From assembly GCA_902628495.1 (NCBI GenBank), contig CACONH010000001.1, positions 310,001-374,000 of the forward strand: a stretch of DNA of 64,000 nucleotides, given 5' to 3'. The notes under the pieces were generated by a model that saw only the letters and a program-made list of their open reading frames with translations, was not told the DNA's origin and ran no database searches. This document shows, piece by piece, positions 1 through 8,680 of this stretch. Made by a program: the position numbers and the translations under genes. Within the stretch, counting starts at the first letter, position 1, and each line of letters opens with the position of its first letter. This DNA is from an uncultured Pelagibacteraceae bacterium. GTDB taxonomy: Bacteria; Pseudomonadota; Alphaproteobacteria; Pelagibacterales; Pelagibacteraceae.

Positions 1-151
1 TGTCTAGGTCGAAAAAAACGGAGTTAGGAATATGACTCTCCTTATATTCTAAATAAGGATCCCTATTTTCAGTTGGCAAATGCCATGAAGCATCAATTAT
101 TTTAAATTCTTTTAAATTTTTTTCTGCAAAGTCTGTTGATATTAGGCTCAT
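1..151 (-). CDS. sseA: Rhodanese-type sulfurtransferase, N-terminal part (runs off window)
   Basis: Only about the first 50 codons are present; the rest lies beyond the left edge. The reading frame begins MSLISTDFAEKNL and continues through an IIDASWHLP segment and a GHIPGA-like stretch (SHIPNSVFFDLD). This is the start of the inactive first rhodanese domain of SseA-type thiosulfate/3-mercaptopyruvate sulfurtransferases, which move sulfane sulfur to thiol acceptors. The catalytic cysteine would be in the missing second domain. The start codon overlaps the msrA stop codon by four bases (ATGA), which suggests translational coupling in one operon. Family assignment rests on the N-terminus alone. 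Confidence 0.7.
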   Translation of the reverse strand, partial: MSLISTDFAEKNLKEFKIIDASWHLPTENRDPYLEYKESHIPNSVFFDLD

Positions 152-594
152 AGATTTTTTATAAGATATTTTTGATGATATTCCTCTGCCTTACAATAAT
201 TTAAAACCTCAGTTATTTTTGTAACAATCCTGCCTTTAAAATCTAAATTTCTCTTATCTAAAACTTTTCCAGCTACTTTTTTTTGGATTTCATTTAAATA
301 GAAAATTTCACTTCTATACTGAGTTCCTATATCTGGACCTTGTCGGTCAAGAGTTGTTGGATCATGAAAATCAAAAAATAGATTTATTATTTTTTCGTAT
401 GAAATGATATTTTCATCAAACTCAATTTTTACTACTTCAGCATGTCCAGTGGTACCAGTGCAAACTTCTTGATAATTTGTATCTTTATTTTTTCCACCGC
501 AGTATCCTACTTCAGTATTAGTTACACCGTCTATTTCACCAAATTTTCTTTCTGGTCCCCAAAAACATCCTAAACCTAATATTGCTATTTCCAT
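148..594 (-). CDS. msrA: Peptide methionine sulfoxide reductase MsrA
   Basis: Reduces the S-epimer of methionine sulfoxide in oxidised proteins using thioredoxin as the electron source. The GLGCFWGPE motif puts the catalytic cysteine at residue 10, followed by the family segments GVTNTEVGYCGG, GHAEVVKIEFD, FFDFHDPTTLDRQGPDIGTQYRS and the C-terminal AEEYHQKYL. At 148 residues it is a compact MsrA without a long C-terminal cysteine tail. It is coupled to the downstream sulfurtransferase by an ATGA overlap, a plausible sulfur/redox repair pair, and is divergent from the exporter gene at 639. Confidence 0.95.
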   Translation of the reverse strand: MEIAILGLGCFWGPERKFGEIDGVTNTEVGYCGGKNKDTNYQEVCTGTTGHAEVVKIEFDENIISYEKIINLFFDFHDPTTLDRQGPDIGTQYRSEIFYLNEIQKKVAGKVLDKRNLDFKGRIVTKITEVLNYCKAEEYHQKYLIKNL

Positions 595-638
595 TGATTA
601 TTAAATTAAAGTATCTAAAAGTATGCTGAGTAAATCAT

Positions 639-1520
639 ATGCTCAGTAAAAATCAATTAGGTTTTTTGTACATGTTTCTATCAGTGTGCGCCTTCTCACT
701 AATGGATTTAATAATAAAATGGACTGCAGATTACCCACTTGGTCAAGTTGTTTTTTTTAGAGGTTTTTTTGGGATAGTATTTTATTTTTTTGTAATACCT
801 AAAAATAGAATAAATAATTTTTATCGAACGAAAAGAGCATTTTTACATTTTTTAAGGTGTTTTGTGGGTCTTATAGCAATGGTAGCAATATTTATTGCAC
901 TAAGAAATTTACCTTTAGCTACAGTAGTAAGCATATCATTTGCTGCACCTATATTTACAACTATTTTTTCAATATTTTTTTTAAGTGAGAGGGTTGGTAT
1001 CTATAGATGGCTCGCTGTAGTAATTGGATTTGTAGGAATTCTAATTATTACAGAACCAGGTTTTGAAAGTTTAAATATTTATTACATCTTCCCAATAATT
1101 TTTTGTATTGGTCTTTCATATGTTGCAATTGCAATAAGACAGCTTTCTTCAACTGAACCAGTTTGGTTAATTTCATTAAATTTTTCAATAGCAATCACAA
1201 TAGCTGGATTATGTACTTTACCTTATGGTTGGAAAATACCTTCCTTTTTTGATTTTTTTGTTTTGTCTCTAGTTGGTTTGTTTGGTGGTGTTGCAAACCT
1301 CTGGCTAAGCCAATCTTATAAATTTTCTGAGGTATCTTTAGTTACTCCATTAAAATATTTAGGATTAGTATTTGCTATTTTTTTTGGTTATTTAATATGG
1401 GGTGAAGTTCCATCTTTGAAATCATTAATTGGTGGATTATTAGTAATCTTATCCTCAATTATAATTTTTAGACGTGAAATAATAATTAAAAAAGTACCCA
1501 CAATACAAAGACATGACTAA
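639..1520 (+). CDS. EamA/DMT-family inner-membrane transporter
   Basis: The 293-residue protein is almost entirely hydrophobic, with about ten predicted membrane segments arranged as two EamA repeats. The first repeat starts around residue 5 (FLYMFLSVCAFSLMDLIIKW) and the second around 145 (YIFPIIFCIGLSYVAIAIRQL). The family motifs around FFRGFFGI and LPLATVVSISFAAPIFTTIFS match drug/metabolite transporters, typically exporters of amino acids or small metabolites. The substrate cannot be read from sequence. Its last eight bases overlap the following DNA glycosylase gene, so the two are probably co-transcribed. Confidence 0.85.
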   Translation: MLSKNQLGFLYMFLSVCAFSLMDLIIKWTADYPLGQVVFFRGFFGIVFYFFVIPKNRINNFYRTKRAFLHFLRCFVGLIAMVAIFIALRNLPLATVVSISFAAPIFTTIFSIFFLSERVGIYRWLAVVIGFVGILIITEPGFESLNIYYIFPIIFCIGLSYVAIAIRQLSSTEPVWLISLNFSIAITIAGLCTLPYGWKIPSFFDFFVLSLVGLFGGVANLWLSQSYKFSEVSLVTPLKYLGLVFAIFFGYLIWGEVPSLKSLIGGLLVILSSIIIFRREIIIKKVPTIQRHD

Positions 1521-2139
1521 AAAACCGCATTATTGGAATAAAGCAATAAAAGTTTTATCAAAAAAAGATAAAATAATGAAAGGGTTAATACTAAAATATT
1601 CTGATAAAACCTTAACAACCCGTAAAGATTTGTTTTATTCTTTGTGTAAAAGCATTATTGGTCAACAAATAAGTGTCGCAGCCGCTAACTCGGTTTTTAA
1701 AAAATTTTCAAAAGCATGTAAAGGCAAAATAAAGCCTGGTAATGTTGCAGTGTTAAATAAATTAAAACTTAAAAAATGTGGTTTAAGTAGACAAAAGATA
1801 AAAGGTATTCAAGAACTTGCAAAAAAAATTAAGAATAAAAACTTTGACACAAAAAAAATTAAATATATGAGTGACGAAGAAGCAATTGAATACCTCTCTG
1901 ATTTACGTCAAATCGGGAGATGGTCTGCAGAAATGATATTAATTTTTAATTTAAATAGATCAAACATTTGGCCAATACAAGACATTGGCCTTTTAAGAGC
2001 TATTTCAAATAACTATAAAAAAAAATATCATCCTCCAAAAAATTTTATAAATAAGCTAAATAAAAAATTTACTCCTTATTGTACCGTAGCTACTTGGTAT
2101 TTATGGAGATCAATAGATGATGAACCAATACAATATTAG
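1513..2139 (+). CDS. HhH-GPD base-excision DNA glycosylase (AlkA/3-methyladenine type)
   Basis: A 208-residue helix-hairpin-helix glycosylase that should remove alkylated purines in base-excision repair. The segment SLCKSIIGQQISVAAA (about residues 44-59) is the conserved AlkA/MAG core helix. LRQIGRWSAEMIL (about 131-143) is the HhH hairpin, and WPIQDIGLLRA carries the catalytic aspartate. There is no C-terminal Cys4 cluster, so it is not a MutY/Nth enzyme. The ATG lies inside the end of the upstream transporter gene. The substrate range is inferred from the subfamily. Confidence 0.88.
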   Translation: MTKKPHYWNKAIKVLSKKDKIMKGLILKYSDKTLTTRKDLFYSLCKSIIGQQISVAAANSVFKKFSKACKGKIKPGNVAVLNKLKLKKCGLSRQKIKGIQELAKKIKNKNFDTKKIKYMSDEEAIEYLSDLRQIGRWSAEMILIFNLNRSNIWPIQDIGLLRAISNNYKKKYHPPKNFINKLNKKFTPYCTVATWYLWRSIDDEPIQY

Positions 2140-2188
2140 AAAAATATCTTTACTTTTTATGAATTTTTTCATGTAATAAAATTTTCAA

Positions 2189-2719
2189 ATGTTAAAAAAA
2201 CTTATTATTGATTGGGATACATACAATAAGTCCATAGATAATCTGGCTGTCCAAATTAGTGACAGCGGCTTCAAACCTAGTTTTATAATATGTATTGCTA
2301 GAGGTGGTCTTAGAGTAGGTGATATTTTAAGTAGAATCTTCAATGTAAAATGTGGATATTTAGGGGTTGAGAGTTATTCAGCAGAAAAAAATAATCAAAT
2401 TGCTGATAAACAAAATGAATTGACTTTTGCAAGAGATTTGTCAACTACATCAAGGAGTTATGGAGAAAATATATTAGTAACTGACGACCTAATTGATACA
2501 GGTGTAACTCTAGAAAAAACTTTAAAATGGCTAGAAAATTATAAAGACTTCAAAGATAAAAAAATTAACTTCAAATCAGCTGTGCTCTATAAAAAAGAAA
2601 AATCTAACTTTAAATCAGATTATATAGTTCACAATTTACAAGATAATCCATGGATTGTGTTTCCTTACGAATTAAGAGAATTAATTTCTATAGAAGATCT
2701 AAAAAAAGAATTGAAGTAA
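2189..2719 (+). CDS. Purine (xanthine/hypoxanthine-type) phosphoribosyltransferase
   Basis: Transfers phosphoribose from PRPP to a purine base for salvage. The 176-residue protein has the PRPP-binding loop ILVTDDLIDTGVTLEKTL (about residues 94-111), the upstream ICIARGG loop, and a C-terminal NPWIVFPYE segment typical of Gpt-like or archaeal-type hypoxanthine/xanthine enzymes. The neighbouring convergent gene encodes an NCS2 purine permease, so uptake and phosphoribosylation of exogenous purines is the likely joint role. The base specificity is not readable. Confidence 0.85.
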   Translation: MLKKLIIDWDTYNKSIDNLAVQISDSGFKPSFIICIARGGLRVGDILSRIFNVKCGYLGVESYSAEKNNQIADKQNELTFARDLSTTSRSYGENILVTDDLIDTGVTLEKTLKWLENYKDFKDKKINFKSAVLYKKEKSNFKSDYIVHNLQDNPWIVFPYELRELISIEDLKKELK

Positions 2720-2721
2720 AG

Positions 2722-2745
2722 GGGGCTAGTTTATTGGCTAGCCCC
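2722..2745. terminator. Bidirectional hairpin between convergent purine-salvage genes
   Basis: GGGGCTAG (2722-2729) pairs perfectly with CTAGCCCC (2738-2745) across an eight-base loop. A short A run on one side and TTTAC on the minus-strand exit give only weak U-tracts. It lies three bases after the phosphoribosyltransferase stop and nine bases before the end of the permease, so it can serve both transcripts. Its GC-rich stem stands out against very AT-rich surroundings. Confidence 0.75.
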
Positions 2746-2754
2746 TCGTAAATT

Positions 2755-4065
2755 CTACGCTACAAGAAAACTTATTACACTTAAAACTGCTATTAACCAA
2801 ATAGCAGGAGAAGTGTTAGATATTTTTCCAGTAAATATTTTAATCAAAGCATAAGATATAAAAGCTAAAGCAATTCCATTACTAATACTATAAGTAAGTG
2901 GCATTGTTATCATTGCTACAATTGAAGGAGCAGATTCTGCTATATCATTCCATTCAATATCCGTAATGTTTCTTACAAAAAGAACAGCAACATATAGAAG
3001 TGCAGCCCCATCAATTTCCTTCGGCAAACTTGTTGCAAGAGGAGAAAAGAATAAGCATGATAAAAACAGGATTCCAATTACTAAAGAGGTCATACCTGTT
3101 CTTCCACCCGCTTTAACACCAGCACCTGACTCTACATAACTTGTTACAGTTGTTGTACCCATCATAGCACCAGCAACTGTAGCAACACTGTCAGACATCA
3201 TGGCTTTATTTATATCTGTAACTCTACCTTTGCTATCTACTTTTCCAGCAACATTAGCAACAGATGTTAATGTTCCTGCAGTATCAAAAAAATCAATAAA
3301 TAACAATGTAAAGACCACAGTTGACATACTTGCTGATAACGCCGCTTTTAAATCAAAATCAAACAAATATGTCATTGGAGGAGGTGAGCTTACTACTCCA
3401 TTAAATTTTGCTAAGCCTGTTACCCATGCAATTATACTAAAAGCAATTATTCCAATTATAATATTTCCTTTAACTTTAAGTTTCTCAAGAACAACCATAG
3501 CAACAAAAGCCAAGCACCCTAATAGCACTAAAGGATTTTTTAAATCACCGAGGGTTACTAAAGTAACTGGATGATCTCCAACAACCCCCATAATTTCCAA
3601 TCCTATTATTGCTAAAAACAATCCTATACCTGCTCCAATTCCTAATTTTAAACTTTTTGGAATTGAGTTTATTAACCATGCTCTTAAAGGTGTAAGAGAA
3701 ATAATTAAAAATAATATTCCAGCTACTAGAACTGCACCTAAAGCAGCTTGTGGAGTGTAACCCATACCCGCAACTACACCAAAAGCTACAAAAGCATTTA
3801 TTCCCATGCCTGGAGCAAGTCCTATTGGCCAAGTTTTTCCATAAAAAGCCATTATGAAACAAGCAAGAGCGGTTGCTAAAATTGTGGCTGTAAATACTGC
3901 ACCAAAATCAAAAAAACCTTTTTCAGGTCCAGCGAATTCTCCCGATAAAATAAATGGGTTTAGGAACATTATATAGGCCATTGTTAAAAATGTAGTTACA
4001 CCCGCAATAACCTCAGTTCTAAAATCTGTTTTATGTTTTTTGTATTCGAAATATTTGTCTAGCAT
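2755..4065 (-). CDS. NCS2-family purine permease (AzgA type)
   Basis: A 436-residue polytopic inner-membrane proton symporter of the AzgA branch (adenine, guanine, hypoxanthine). Diagnostic segments are TFLTMAYIMFLNPFILS near residue 30, PIGLAPGMGINAFVAFG near 80, the FIDFFDTAGTL segment in the middle and GTTTVTSYVESGAGV near 305. The start is supported by a GGGGAGGA ribosome-binding site just upstream of the ATG at 4065. It faces the phosphoribosyltransferase gene across a shared terminator. The exact purine cannot be determined. Confidence 0.92.
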   Translation of the reverse strand: MLDKYFEYKKHKTDFRTEVIAGVTTFLTMAYIMFLNPFILSGEFAGPEKGFFDFGAVFTATILATALACFIMAFYGKTWPIGLAPGMGINAFVAFGVVAGMGYTPQAALGAVLVAGILFLIISLTPLRAWLINSIPKSLKLGIGAGIGLFLAIIGLEIMGVVGDHPVTLVTLGDLKNPLVLLGCLAFVAMVVLEKLKVKGNIIIGIIAFSIIAWVTGLAKFNGVVSSPPPMTYLFDFDLKAALSASMSTVVFTLLFIDFFDTAGTLTSVANVAGKVDSKGRVTDINKAMMSDSVATVAGAMMGTTTVTSYVESGAGVKAGGRTGMTSLVIGILFLSCLFFSPLATSLPKEIDGAALLYVAVLFVRNITDIEWNDIAESAPSIVAMITMPLTYSISNGIALAFISYALIKIFTGKISNTSPAIWLIAVLSVISFLVA

Positions 4066-4189
4066 AATTCCTCCCCATAAAAAAAATTATCAGATTAATA
4101 AAATAATTCCTTAATAAAATATTCTTTATTCACAATATTCAACTATAAGTTTATTTTTAATAATTTCTCCTATGCTAATATTCAATCTA

Positions 4190-4501
4190 ATGAAAAAAAT
4201 AATTAATATATTTTTGATTTTGTCATTTGTTTCATTATCGTCCTGTAAAACAGTACAGAATAAAGCTGATGAAGTTATTCAAAAAGAAGATAAGTATTTA
4301 ATGAAATTTCTAAACAAAAAAAAAGATTTGTTGATTGCAGAATTTGGATACCCAGATTTAACAATGCCAAATGATGGAGAACCACCTGGTTCAGGAAAAA
4401 TTATATATATTTCAAAAAAATACGGAATTAAATGTCAAAGAAGTTTTGAAATTGATGAAAGTGATTTTGTTGTAGGTTATTCATCAAAAGGATGTTTTTA
4501 A
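4190..4501 (+). CDS. Small lipoprotein of unknown function
   Basis: A 103-residue protein with a lipoprotein signal: MKK, a hydrophobic core, then the lipobox LSSC with the acylated cysteine at residue 19. The mature part is about 85 residues and contains FGYPDLTMPNDGEPPG and two cysteines (KCQRSF and the penultimate C). The general shape resembles small SmpA/OmlA-like lipoproteins (a FGxPD-type motif), but I do not recognise a specific family. A start at 4172 would add six residues; the ATG at 4190 directly precedes the KK of the signal peptide and is preferred. A perfect terminator follows the stop codon. Confidence 0.75.
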   Translation: MKKIINIFLILSFVSLSSCKTVQNKADEVIQKEDKYLMKFLNKKKDLLIAEFGYPDLTMPNDGEPPGSGKIIYISKKYGIKCQRSFEIDESDFVVGYSSKGCF

Positions 4502-4524
4502 CTTGTGGGGTTTTACCCCACAAG
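4502..4524. terminator. Perfect hairpin terminator between lipoprotein gene and hsp20
   Basis: CTTGTGGGG (4502-4510) and CCCCACAAG (4516-4524) form a nine-base-pair perfect stem around a TTTTA loop. It begins at the lipoprotein stop codon and lies just beyond the end of the convergent hsp20 gene, so it can end both transcripts. No long U-tract follows on either strand. Confidence 0.78.
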
Positions 4525-4535
4525 CAAGGTTTAGG

Positions 4536-4982
4536 TTATTTAATTTGAATTAACTTCTTTTTCTTAAAGTCTGGAACTATTCTTTCACATTCAATAGTTA
4601 AAAGCCCGTCTTTCAAATTAGCTTCACCAACTTTTACGTCTTCAGCAATTTTAAATGATCTAGTAAATTGTCTTTGAGATATTCCTTTGTGTATAATCTC
4701 TCCATTTTCGACAGTGTTATCAGATTTTTCAACTTGCTTGGTTCTTACAGTTAAAAGATTGTCTTCATATTCTACTTCAACATCTTTTTTGTTAAATCCC
4801 GCAAGAGCTACTTCAATTGAGTATCTGTCTTTACCAGTTTTCCTAATGTTGTATGGTGGATAATTTGACTGAGTTGTCAAACTTCCATTTCCTAACATGT
4901 TTTCAAATTGCTCAAACATATCATCAAAACCAACAGAAAATGGTCTTAATGAATTAAAGATTGATAGATCCTTACTTGTCAT
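4536..4982 (-). CDS. Small heat shock protein (Hsp20/IbpA family)
   Basis: An ATP-independent holdase that binds unfolding proteins. The alpha-crystallin domain spans about residues 40-135, with YPPYNIRKTGKDRYSIEVALAGFNKKDVEVE, the IbpA-like NGEIIHKGISQRQFTRSF segment and a C-terminal ERIVPDFKKKKLIQIK carrying the I-x-P-like oligomerisation region. The start was placed at 4982 because AAAGGAGG lies at ideal distance upstream; a longer frame would begin sixteen codons earlier without such a site. A heat-shock-like promoter is visible upstream. Confidence 0.92.
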   Translation of the reverse strand: MTSKDLSIFNSLRPFSVGFDDMFEQFENMLGNGSLTTQSNYPPYNIRKTGKDRYSIEVALAGFNKKDVEVEYEDNLLTVRTKQVEKSDNTVENGEIIHKGISQRQFTRSFKIAEDVKVGEANLKDGLLTIECERIVPDFKKKKLIQIK

Positions 4983-5035
4983 TTTTCCTCCTTTGTTAGC
5001 AAGGTTATTTAGTGTCCCATTAGGCAACACATAAA

Positions 5036-5065
5036 ATTATATGGTATCTATTTTAAAATTTTCAA
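5036..5065 (-). promoter_or_regulatory. Probable hsp20 promoter (sigma-32-like / sigma-70)
   Basis: Reading the minus strand, TTGAAA (5065-5060) and TATAAT (5041-5036) are separated by 18 bases. The -10 is embedded in CCATATAAT, which also resembles the alphaproteobacterial heat-shock sigma-32 -10 element with the TTGAAA box as its -35. Its position, about 55 bases before the hsp20 start, fits. This is pattern recognition only; no transcript data are available. Confidence 0.5.
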
Positions 5066-5076
5066 TATGTAATTTT

Positions 5077-6000
5077 TTATTTATTTTGCTGTAATGCTTT
5101 AACATGCTCGTCAGCACTTTCTGCTAGAGCATTTAAATCATAACCACCTTCTAAGATCGAAACTACTTTTCTATTATTATATTTTTTTGTTGCAAGAAGT
5201 GTTCTTCTCGTAATTTCATAAAAATCTTTCGATTTTAGTTTAAATTGTGCAAGAGGGTCATCCTGGTGTGCATCGAAACCTGCCGAAAAAATTAAAAACT
5301 CAGGTTTAAATTCATCTAACTTTTTTAACACATGATTATATGCATCAAAGTAATTTTCAGAAGATGTGCCAGCTGGCAAAGGTATATTGAATATGTTATT
5401 AAACTTGCCCTTCTCATTCTCAGATCCGGTTCCAGGATAAAAAGGATACTGATGAGTTGATATATATAAAACTTTTTTATTATCGTAAAAAATATCTTGG
5501 GTGCCATTACCATGATGAACATCAAAATCTATGATACACACTTTATTGTAATTATATTTTTCAATTAAATATTGAGCCCCTATTGCTGCATTATTAAAAA
5601 TACAAAAACCCATGGCTTTATTTTTTTCACAGTGATGCCCAGGAGGCCTTACAGCACAAAATACATTATTAAATTTTTTACTCTCTACACCATCTATTGC
5701 TTTAATTATAGAACCTACTGCGTCGTATGTTGCCTTCTTACTTCCGGGAGATATAATAGTGTCTCCATCTAAAAATTTTAAACCGCTAGACGGAAATGAA
5801 TTTTCTATGCTATCAACATAAGCAGACCCATGAACTTTTTTTAATATTTTTAGGTCAAACTTTTCTGACTTAACCCATAATAGATTTTTCCTCTTTTTTA
5901 ATCTCCTAACAACTGCCGAAACTCTTTTTGGTTGTTCTGGATGACTATCACCAGTAATGTGATCCTCTGATGTATCGGATGTTATTATTGCAGTACTCAC
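5077..6000 (-). CDS. Histone-deacetylase-superfamily (AcuC/HDAC-like) amidohydrolase
   Basis: A zinc-dependent hydrolase of the HDAC superfamily, which in bacteria removes acetyl groups from lysine, acetylpolyamines or small amides. Visible active-site segments are RPPGHHCEKNKAMGFCIFNN (tandem histidines), IIDFDVHHGNGTQD (zinc ligands Asp and His) and FSAGFDAHQDDPLAQ (third ligand Asp). The 307-residue length is normal. Its start overlaps the stop of dapE by four bases, placing it last in the dap-side operon. The physiological substrate is unknown. Confidence 0.9.
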   Translation of the reverse strand: MSTAIITSDTSEDHITGDSHPEQPKRVSAVVRRLKKRKNLLWVKSEKFDLKILKKVHGSAYVDSIENSFPSSGLKFLDGDTIISPGSKKATYDAVGSIIKAIDGVESKKFNNVFCAVRPPGHHCEKNKAMGFCIFNNAAIGAQYLIEKYNYNKVCIIDFDVHHGNGTQDIFYDNKKVLYISTHQYPFYPGTGSENEKGKFNNIFNIPLPAGTSSENYFDAYNHVLKKLDEFKPEFLIFSAGFDAHQDDPLAQFKLKSKDFYEITRRTLLATKKYNNRKVVSILEGGYDLNALAESADEHVKALQQNK

Positions 6001-7154
6001 TTAAAGTATTCTTCTAATATTTCTGCATAAATTTTAGTTAAATTTTTTAAATCTTTTAAGGATACTGCCTCATCTATTTTATGCATAGTTTTGCCAACTA
6101 AACCAAACTCAAGGCAAGGTGATATCTTTCTTATAAATCTTGCATCAGATGTACCACCCGATGTTGATAGTTTCGGTTTAATTTTTGTATTTTTTTTAAT
6201 AATATTTTGAATTTTATAAACAAAACTACTCGGATCACATAAAAATGCCTCTCCAGATACTTTATATTCAATTTCATATCTAGATTTTTTCTTCCCACAT
6301 ATCTTTGAAAAAATAGTATTTAGTTTTTTCTTTAAAGATTTTGATGAATGTTTATTGTTAAATCGTATATTAAAAGTGGCCTCCGCAGAACCTGGAATAA
6401 TATTATCTATATTGTTATTTATATTTATACTTGTAACTTCTAGATTAGTTGGCTGAAAATTCTTTGTGCCACTATCAAATTTTATATCTTTTAATTTCTT
6501 TAAAATTTCTACTATAGTTGTAGATGGATTATTGGCTCGGTGTGGGTATGCAACATGCCCTTGAACACCATTAATAACTAATTTTCCAGTTAAACTACCC
6601 CTTCTTCCAATTTTAACCATTTCACCCAATTTATTAGGGTTGGTTGGTTCCCCAACTAAACAAAAATTTATTTTTTCTTTTTTCTTTTTTAAATAATCTA
6701 CTAGCTTTTTTGTTCCATTAACCGCATCGCCTTCTTCATCCCCTGTAATCAAAAAGCTTACTGAACCTTTTAAATTTTTATTTTTTGTCAAAAAAATACT
6801 TACAGCAGATACAAAAGCTGCAATTGAACTTTTCATATCATTAGCGCCCCTGCCAATTAGATGACCATTTTTAACTTTTGGTTTAAATGGGTTCACAGTC
6901 CAGTCATTTAAATTACCTGGAGGCACAACATCCAAATGTCCAGCATAACAAAAATTTGGACCTTTATTTCCTAATCTTGCATACAAATTTTTTACGGGTT
7001 TATGAGTTTTATCTTTAAAGGTAATTATCTTAGTTTTGAAACCTAATTTTGTTAATTTTTTTTCAAGAAAACTCATCACCCCTGCGTCTTTAGGTGTAAT
7101 AGATGGAAATCTAATTAGCTCTTTAGCTAACTCAAGCTCATTTATTTTCTGCAT
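5997..7154 (-). CDS. dapE: Succinyl-diaminopimelate desuccinylase
   Basis: Hydrolyses N-succinyl-LL-diaminopimelate to LL-DAP in the succinylase branch of lysine and peptidoglycan precursor synthesis. The M20 metallopeptidase signature is complete: YAGHLDVVPPG (His and catalytic Asp), GRGANDMKSSIAAF (bridging Asp), ITGDEEGDA (Glu-Glu), a lid domain with GRRGSLTG, and STSGGTSDARF near the C-terminus. At 385 residues it is full length. It follows dapD by two bases, so consecutive pathway steps are co-transcribed. Confidence 0.96.
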   Translation of the reverse strand: MQKINELELAKELIRFPSITPKDAGVMSFLEKKLTKLGFKTKIITFKDKTHKPVKNLYARLGNKGPNFCYAGHLDVVPPGNLNDWTVNPFKPKVKNGHLIGRGANDMKSSIAAFVSAVSIFLTKNKNLKGSVSFLITGDEEGDAVNGTKKLVDYLKKKKEKINFCLVGEPTNPNKLGEMVKIGRRGSLTGKLVINGVQGHVAYPHRANNPSTTIVEILKKLKDIKFDSGTKNFQPTNLEVTSININNNIDNIIPGSAEATFNIRFNNKHSSKSLKKKLNTIFSKICGKKKSRYEIEYKVSGEAFLCDPSSFVYKIQNIIKKNTKIKPKLSTSGGTSDARFIRKISPCLEFGLVGKTMHKIDEAVSLKDLKNLTKIYAEILEEYFK

Positions 7155-7156
7155 TT

Positions 7157-7984
7157 TTATTCTCTTAAAAGATCGTTTACCGAAGTTTTAGATCTTGTTT
7201 TTTCATCAACTTGTTTAATTATTACTGCGCAGTATAGCGATGCAGCTGATGAATTATTTTTATCTGGTAGCGTTCCTGGTACAACAACTGAGTAAGGAGG
7301 TATTTTACCATAAGATATTTTTCCTGACTTCCGATCTACAATTTTAGTTGATTGACCAATGTACATTCCCATGCTCAAAACCGATCCTTCACCAACGATC
7401 ACTCCTTCAACTACTTCGGACATTGCGCCTAAAAAAACGTTATCTTCAATAATTGTAGGCAATGCTTGAGCCGGTTCTAAAACTCCACCAACTCCAGACC
7501 CTGCTGATATATGACAATTTTTTCCAATTTGACAACAACTGCCAGCTCTCGCGAATGTGTCTATCATCGTGCCCTCATCAATGTATGCGCCTATGTTAAC
7601 ATAGCAGGGCATCAACACAGCATTTTTACCGACGAAAGATCCTTTTCTAACTGGAGAATTAGGAACCATTCTAAAGCCAGCTTTTTCATGATCCTCTTTA
7701 GACCAACCAGCAGTTTTACCTTTTAACAAATGAGCTTTGTCATACCAACTACTATAAGGACCATTTAAATTTTCCATTGGATATATTCTAAAACTAAGCA
7801 TTATTGCTTTCTTAATATGTTGGTGAGCAATCCATTGACCATTTATTTTTTCAGCGGCTCTAACTTTTCCGCTATCCAAGTCCACAATTATTTGATTAAT
7901 TGCATCTTTAAGCTTTGGATCTGAGCTAGGGCTAATTTTATCCTTAATTTCCCAGGCATCATTAATAATTTTTTCTAAAGACAT
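7157..7984 (-). CDS. dapD: Tetrahydrodipicolinate N-succinyltransferase
   Basis: Succinylates tetrahydrodipicolinate with succinyl-CoA, the step preceding the aminotransferase and DapE reactions. The 275-residue protein contains the left-handed beta-helix hexapeptide region (about residues 110-215, e.g. IGAYIDEGTMIDTFARAGSCCQIGKNCHISAGSGVGG) and the family N-terminal FRIYPMENLNGP segment. Full length, trimeric in the family. It lies between the nucleotidase gene (three-base gap) and dapE (two-base gap). Confidence 0.97.
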   Translation of the reverse strand: MSLEKIINDAWEIKDKISPSSDPKLKDAINQIIVDLDSGKVRAAEKINGQWIAHQHIKKAIMLSFRIYPMENLNGPYSSWYDKAHLLKGKTAGWSKEDHEKAGFRMVPNSPVRKGSFVGKNAVLMPCYVNIGAYIDEGTMIDTFARAGSCCQIGKNCHISAGSGVGGVLEPAQALPTIIEDNVFLGAMSEVVEGVIVGEGSVLSMGMYIGQSTKIVDRKSGKISYGKIPPYSVVVPGTLPDKNNSSAASLYCAVIIKQVDEKTRSKTSVNDLLRE

Positions 7985-7987
7985 AAT

Positions 7988-8680
7988 TTACTTGTTTTTT
8001 AATAGCCTTATTTCTTTAAGAAATAAAGACAGATTTTCTATTTTATGAGAAATATAATCTTTATTAGAGTCTATCTTGCCAAAATGCTCATCATTAATTA
8101 GCCAAACTGTATAGCATCCTCTTTCGTGACCAATACCTAAATTTTTTGCAATATCTTCAATATAGATCGTTTCTTTTGGATTTATATTAAATTTTTTAAG
8201 CATTAGATCAAAAGTCTTTGCCTCAGGTTTTGGGACATATCCAGCATCTTGAATATCGAACACTTTATCTCTCCCAAAAAGATCATAAACTCCAAGGTGT
8301 GATAATATGTTTTCAGCGTGTTCAGCACTCCCGTTAGTGAAAATAAACTTCTCCATATCTAAATTAATCAATTCATCTCTCATAATTTTATCTTCTTTCA
8401 TAAAAGAGAGATCGATTGTGTGCACATATTTCAAAAATTCTTGAGGCGGTATGTCATGATGTATCATAAGCCCATTTAAACTTGTGTTATACTTATAAAA
8501 ATAATCAGTTTGTAATTTTTTAGCTTCGTCTCGATTTATTTTAAGTCTTTCTGAAATAAATTGTGTCATACGATTGGATACTTGGCCAAATACTTTTTCT
8601 AATGAATAATTGTTATGTTTTCCGTAACATACTCCATCAAGATCTAATAATAGATATTTCATTTTTTTAAAATCTTTCAT
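7988..8680 (-). CDS. HAD-superfamily pyrimidine 5'-nucleotidase-like hydrolase
   Basis: A 230-residue haloacid-dehalogenase hydrolase. Motif I is LLLDLDGVCYG near residue 10, motif II FTNGSAEHAENIL, motif III the lysine of KPEAKTFDLML and motif IV YIEDIAKNLG. The helical cap after motif I and the overall layout match the SDT1/pyrimidine 5'-nucleotidase group common beside dapD in alphaproteobacteria, which dephosphorylates nucleotides or pyridoxal phosphate-like substrates. The substrate is inferred. It overlaps the argB stop by four bases. Confidence 0.85.
   Translation of the reverse strand: MKDFKKMKYLLLDLDGVCYGKHNNYSLEKVFGQVSNRMTQFISERLKINRDEAKKLQTDYFYKYNTSLNGLMIHHDIPPQEFLKYVHTIDLSFMKEDKIMRDELINLDMEKFIFTNGSAEHAENILSHLGVYDLFGRDKVFDIQDAGYVPKPEAKTFDLMLKKFNINPKETIYIEDIAKNLGIGHERGCYTVWLINDEHFGKIDSNKDYISHKIENLSLFLKEIRLLKNK

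Noticed and set aside
3200-3574. Plus-strand frame opposite the purine permease (and similar antisense frames throughout)
   Set aside because: These are shadows of conserved genes on the other strand and lack any family motif or ribosome-binding site.
4066-4171. Possible purine riboswitch upstream of the NCS2 permease
   Set aside because: The 5' region is short and AT-only apart from the ribosome-binding site, with no three-way-junction core pattern visible.
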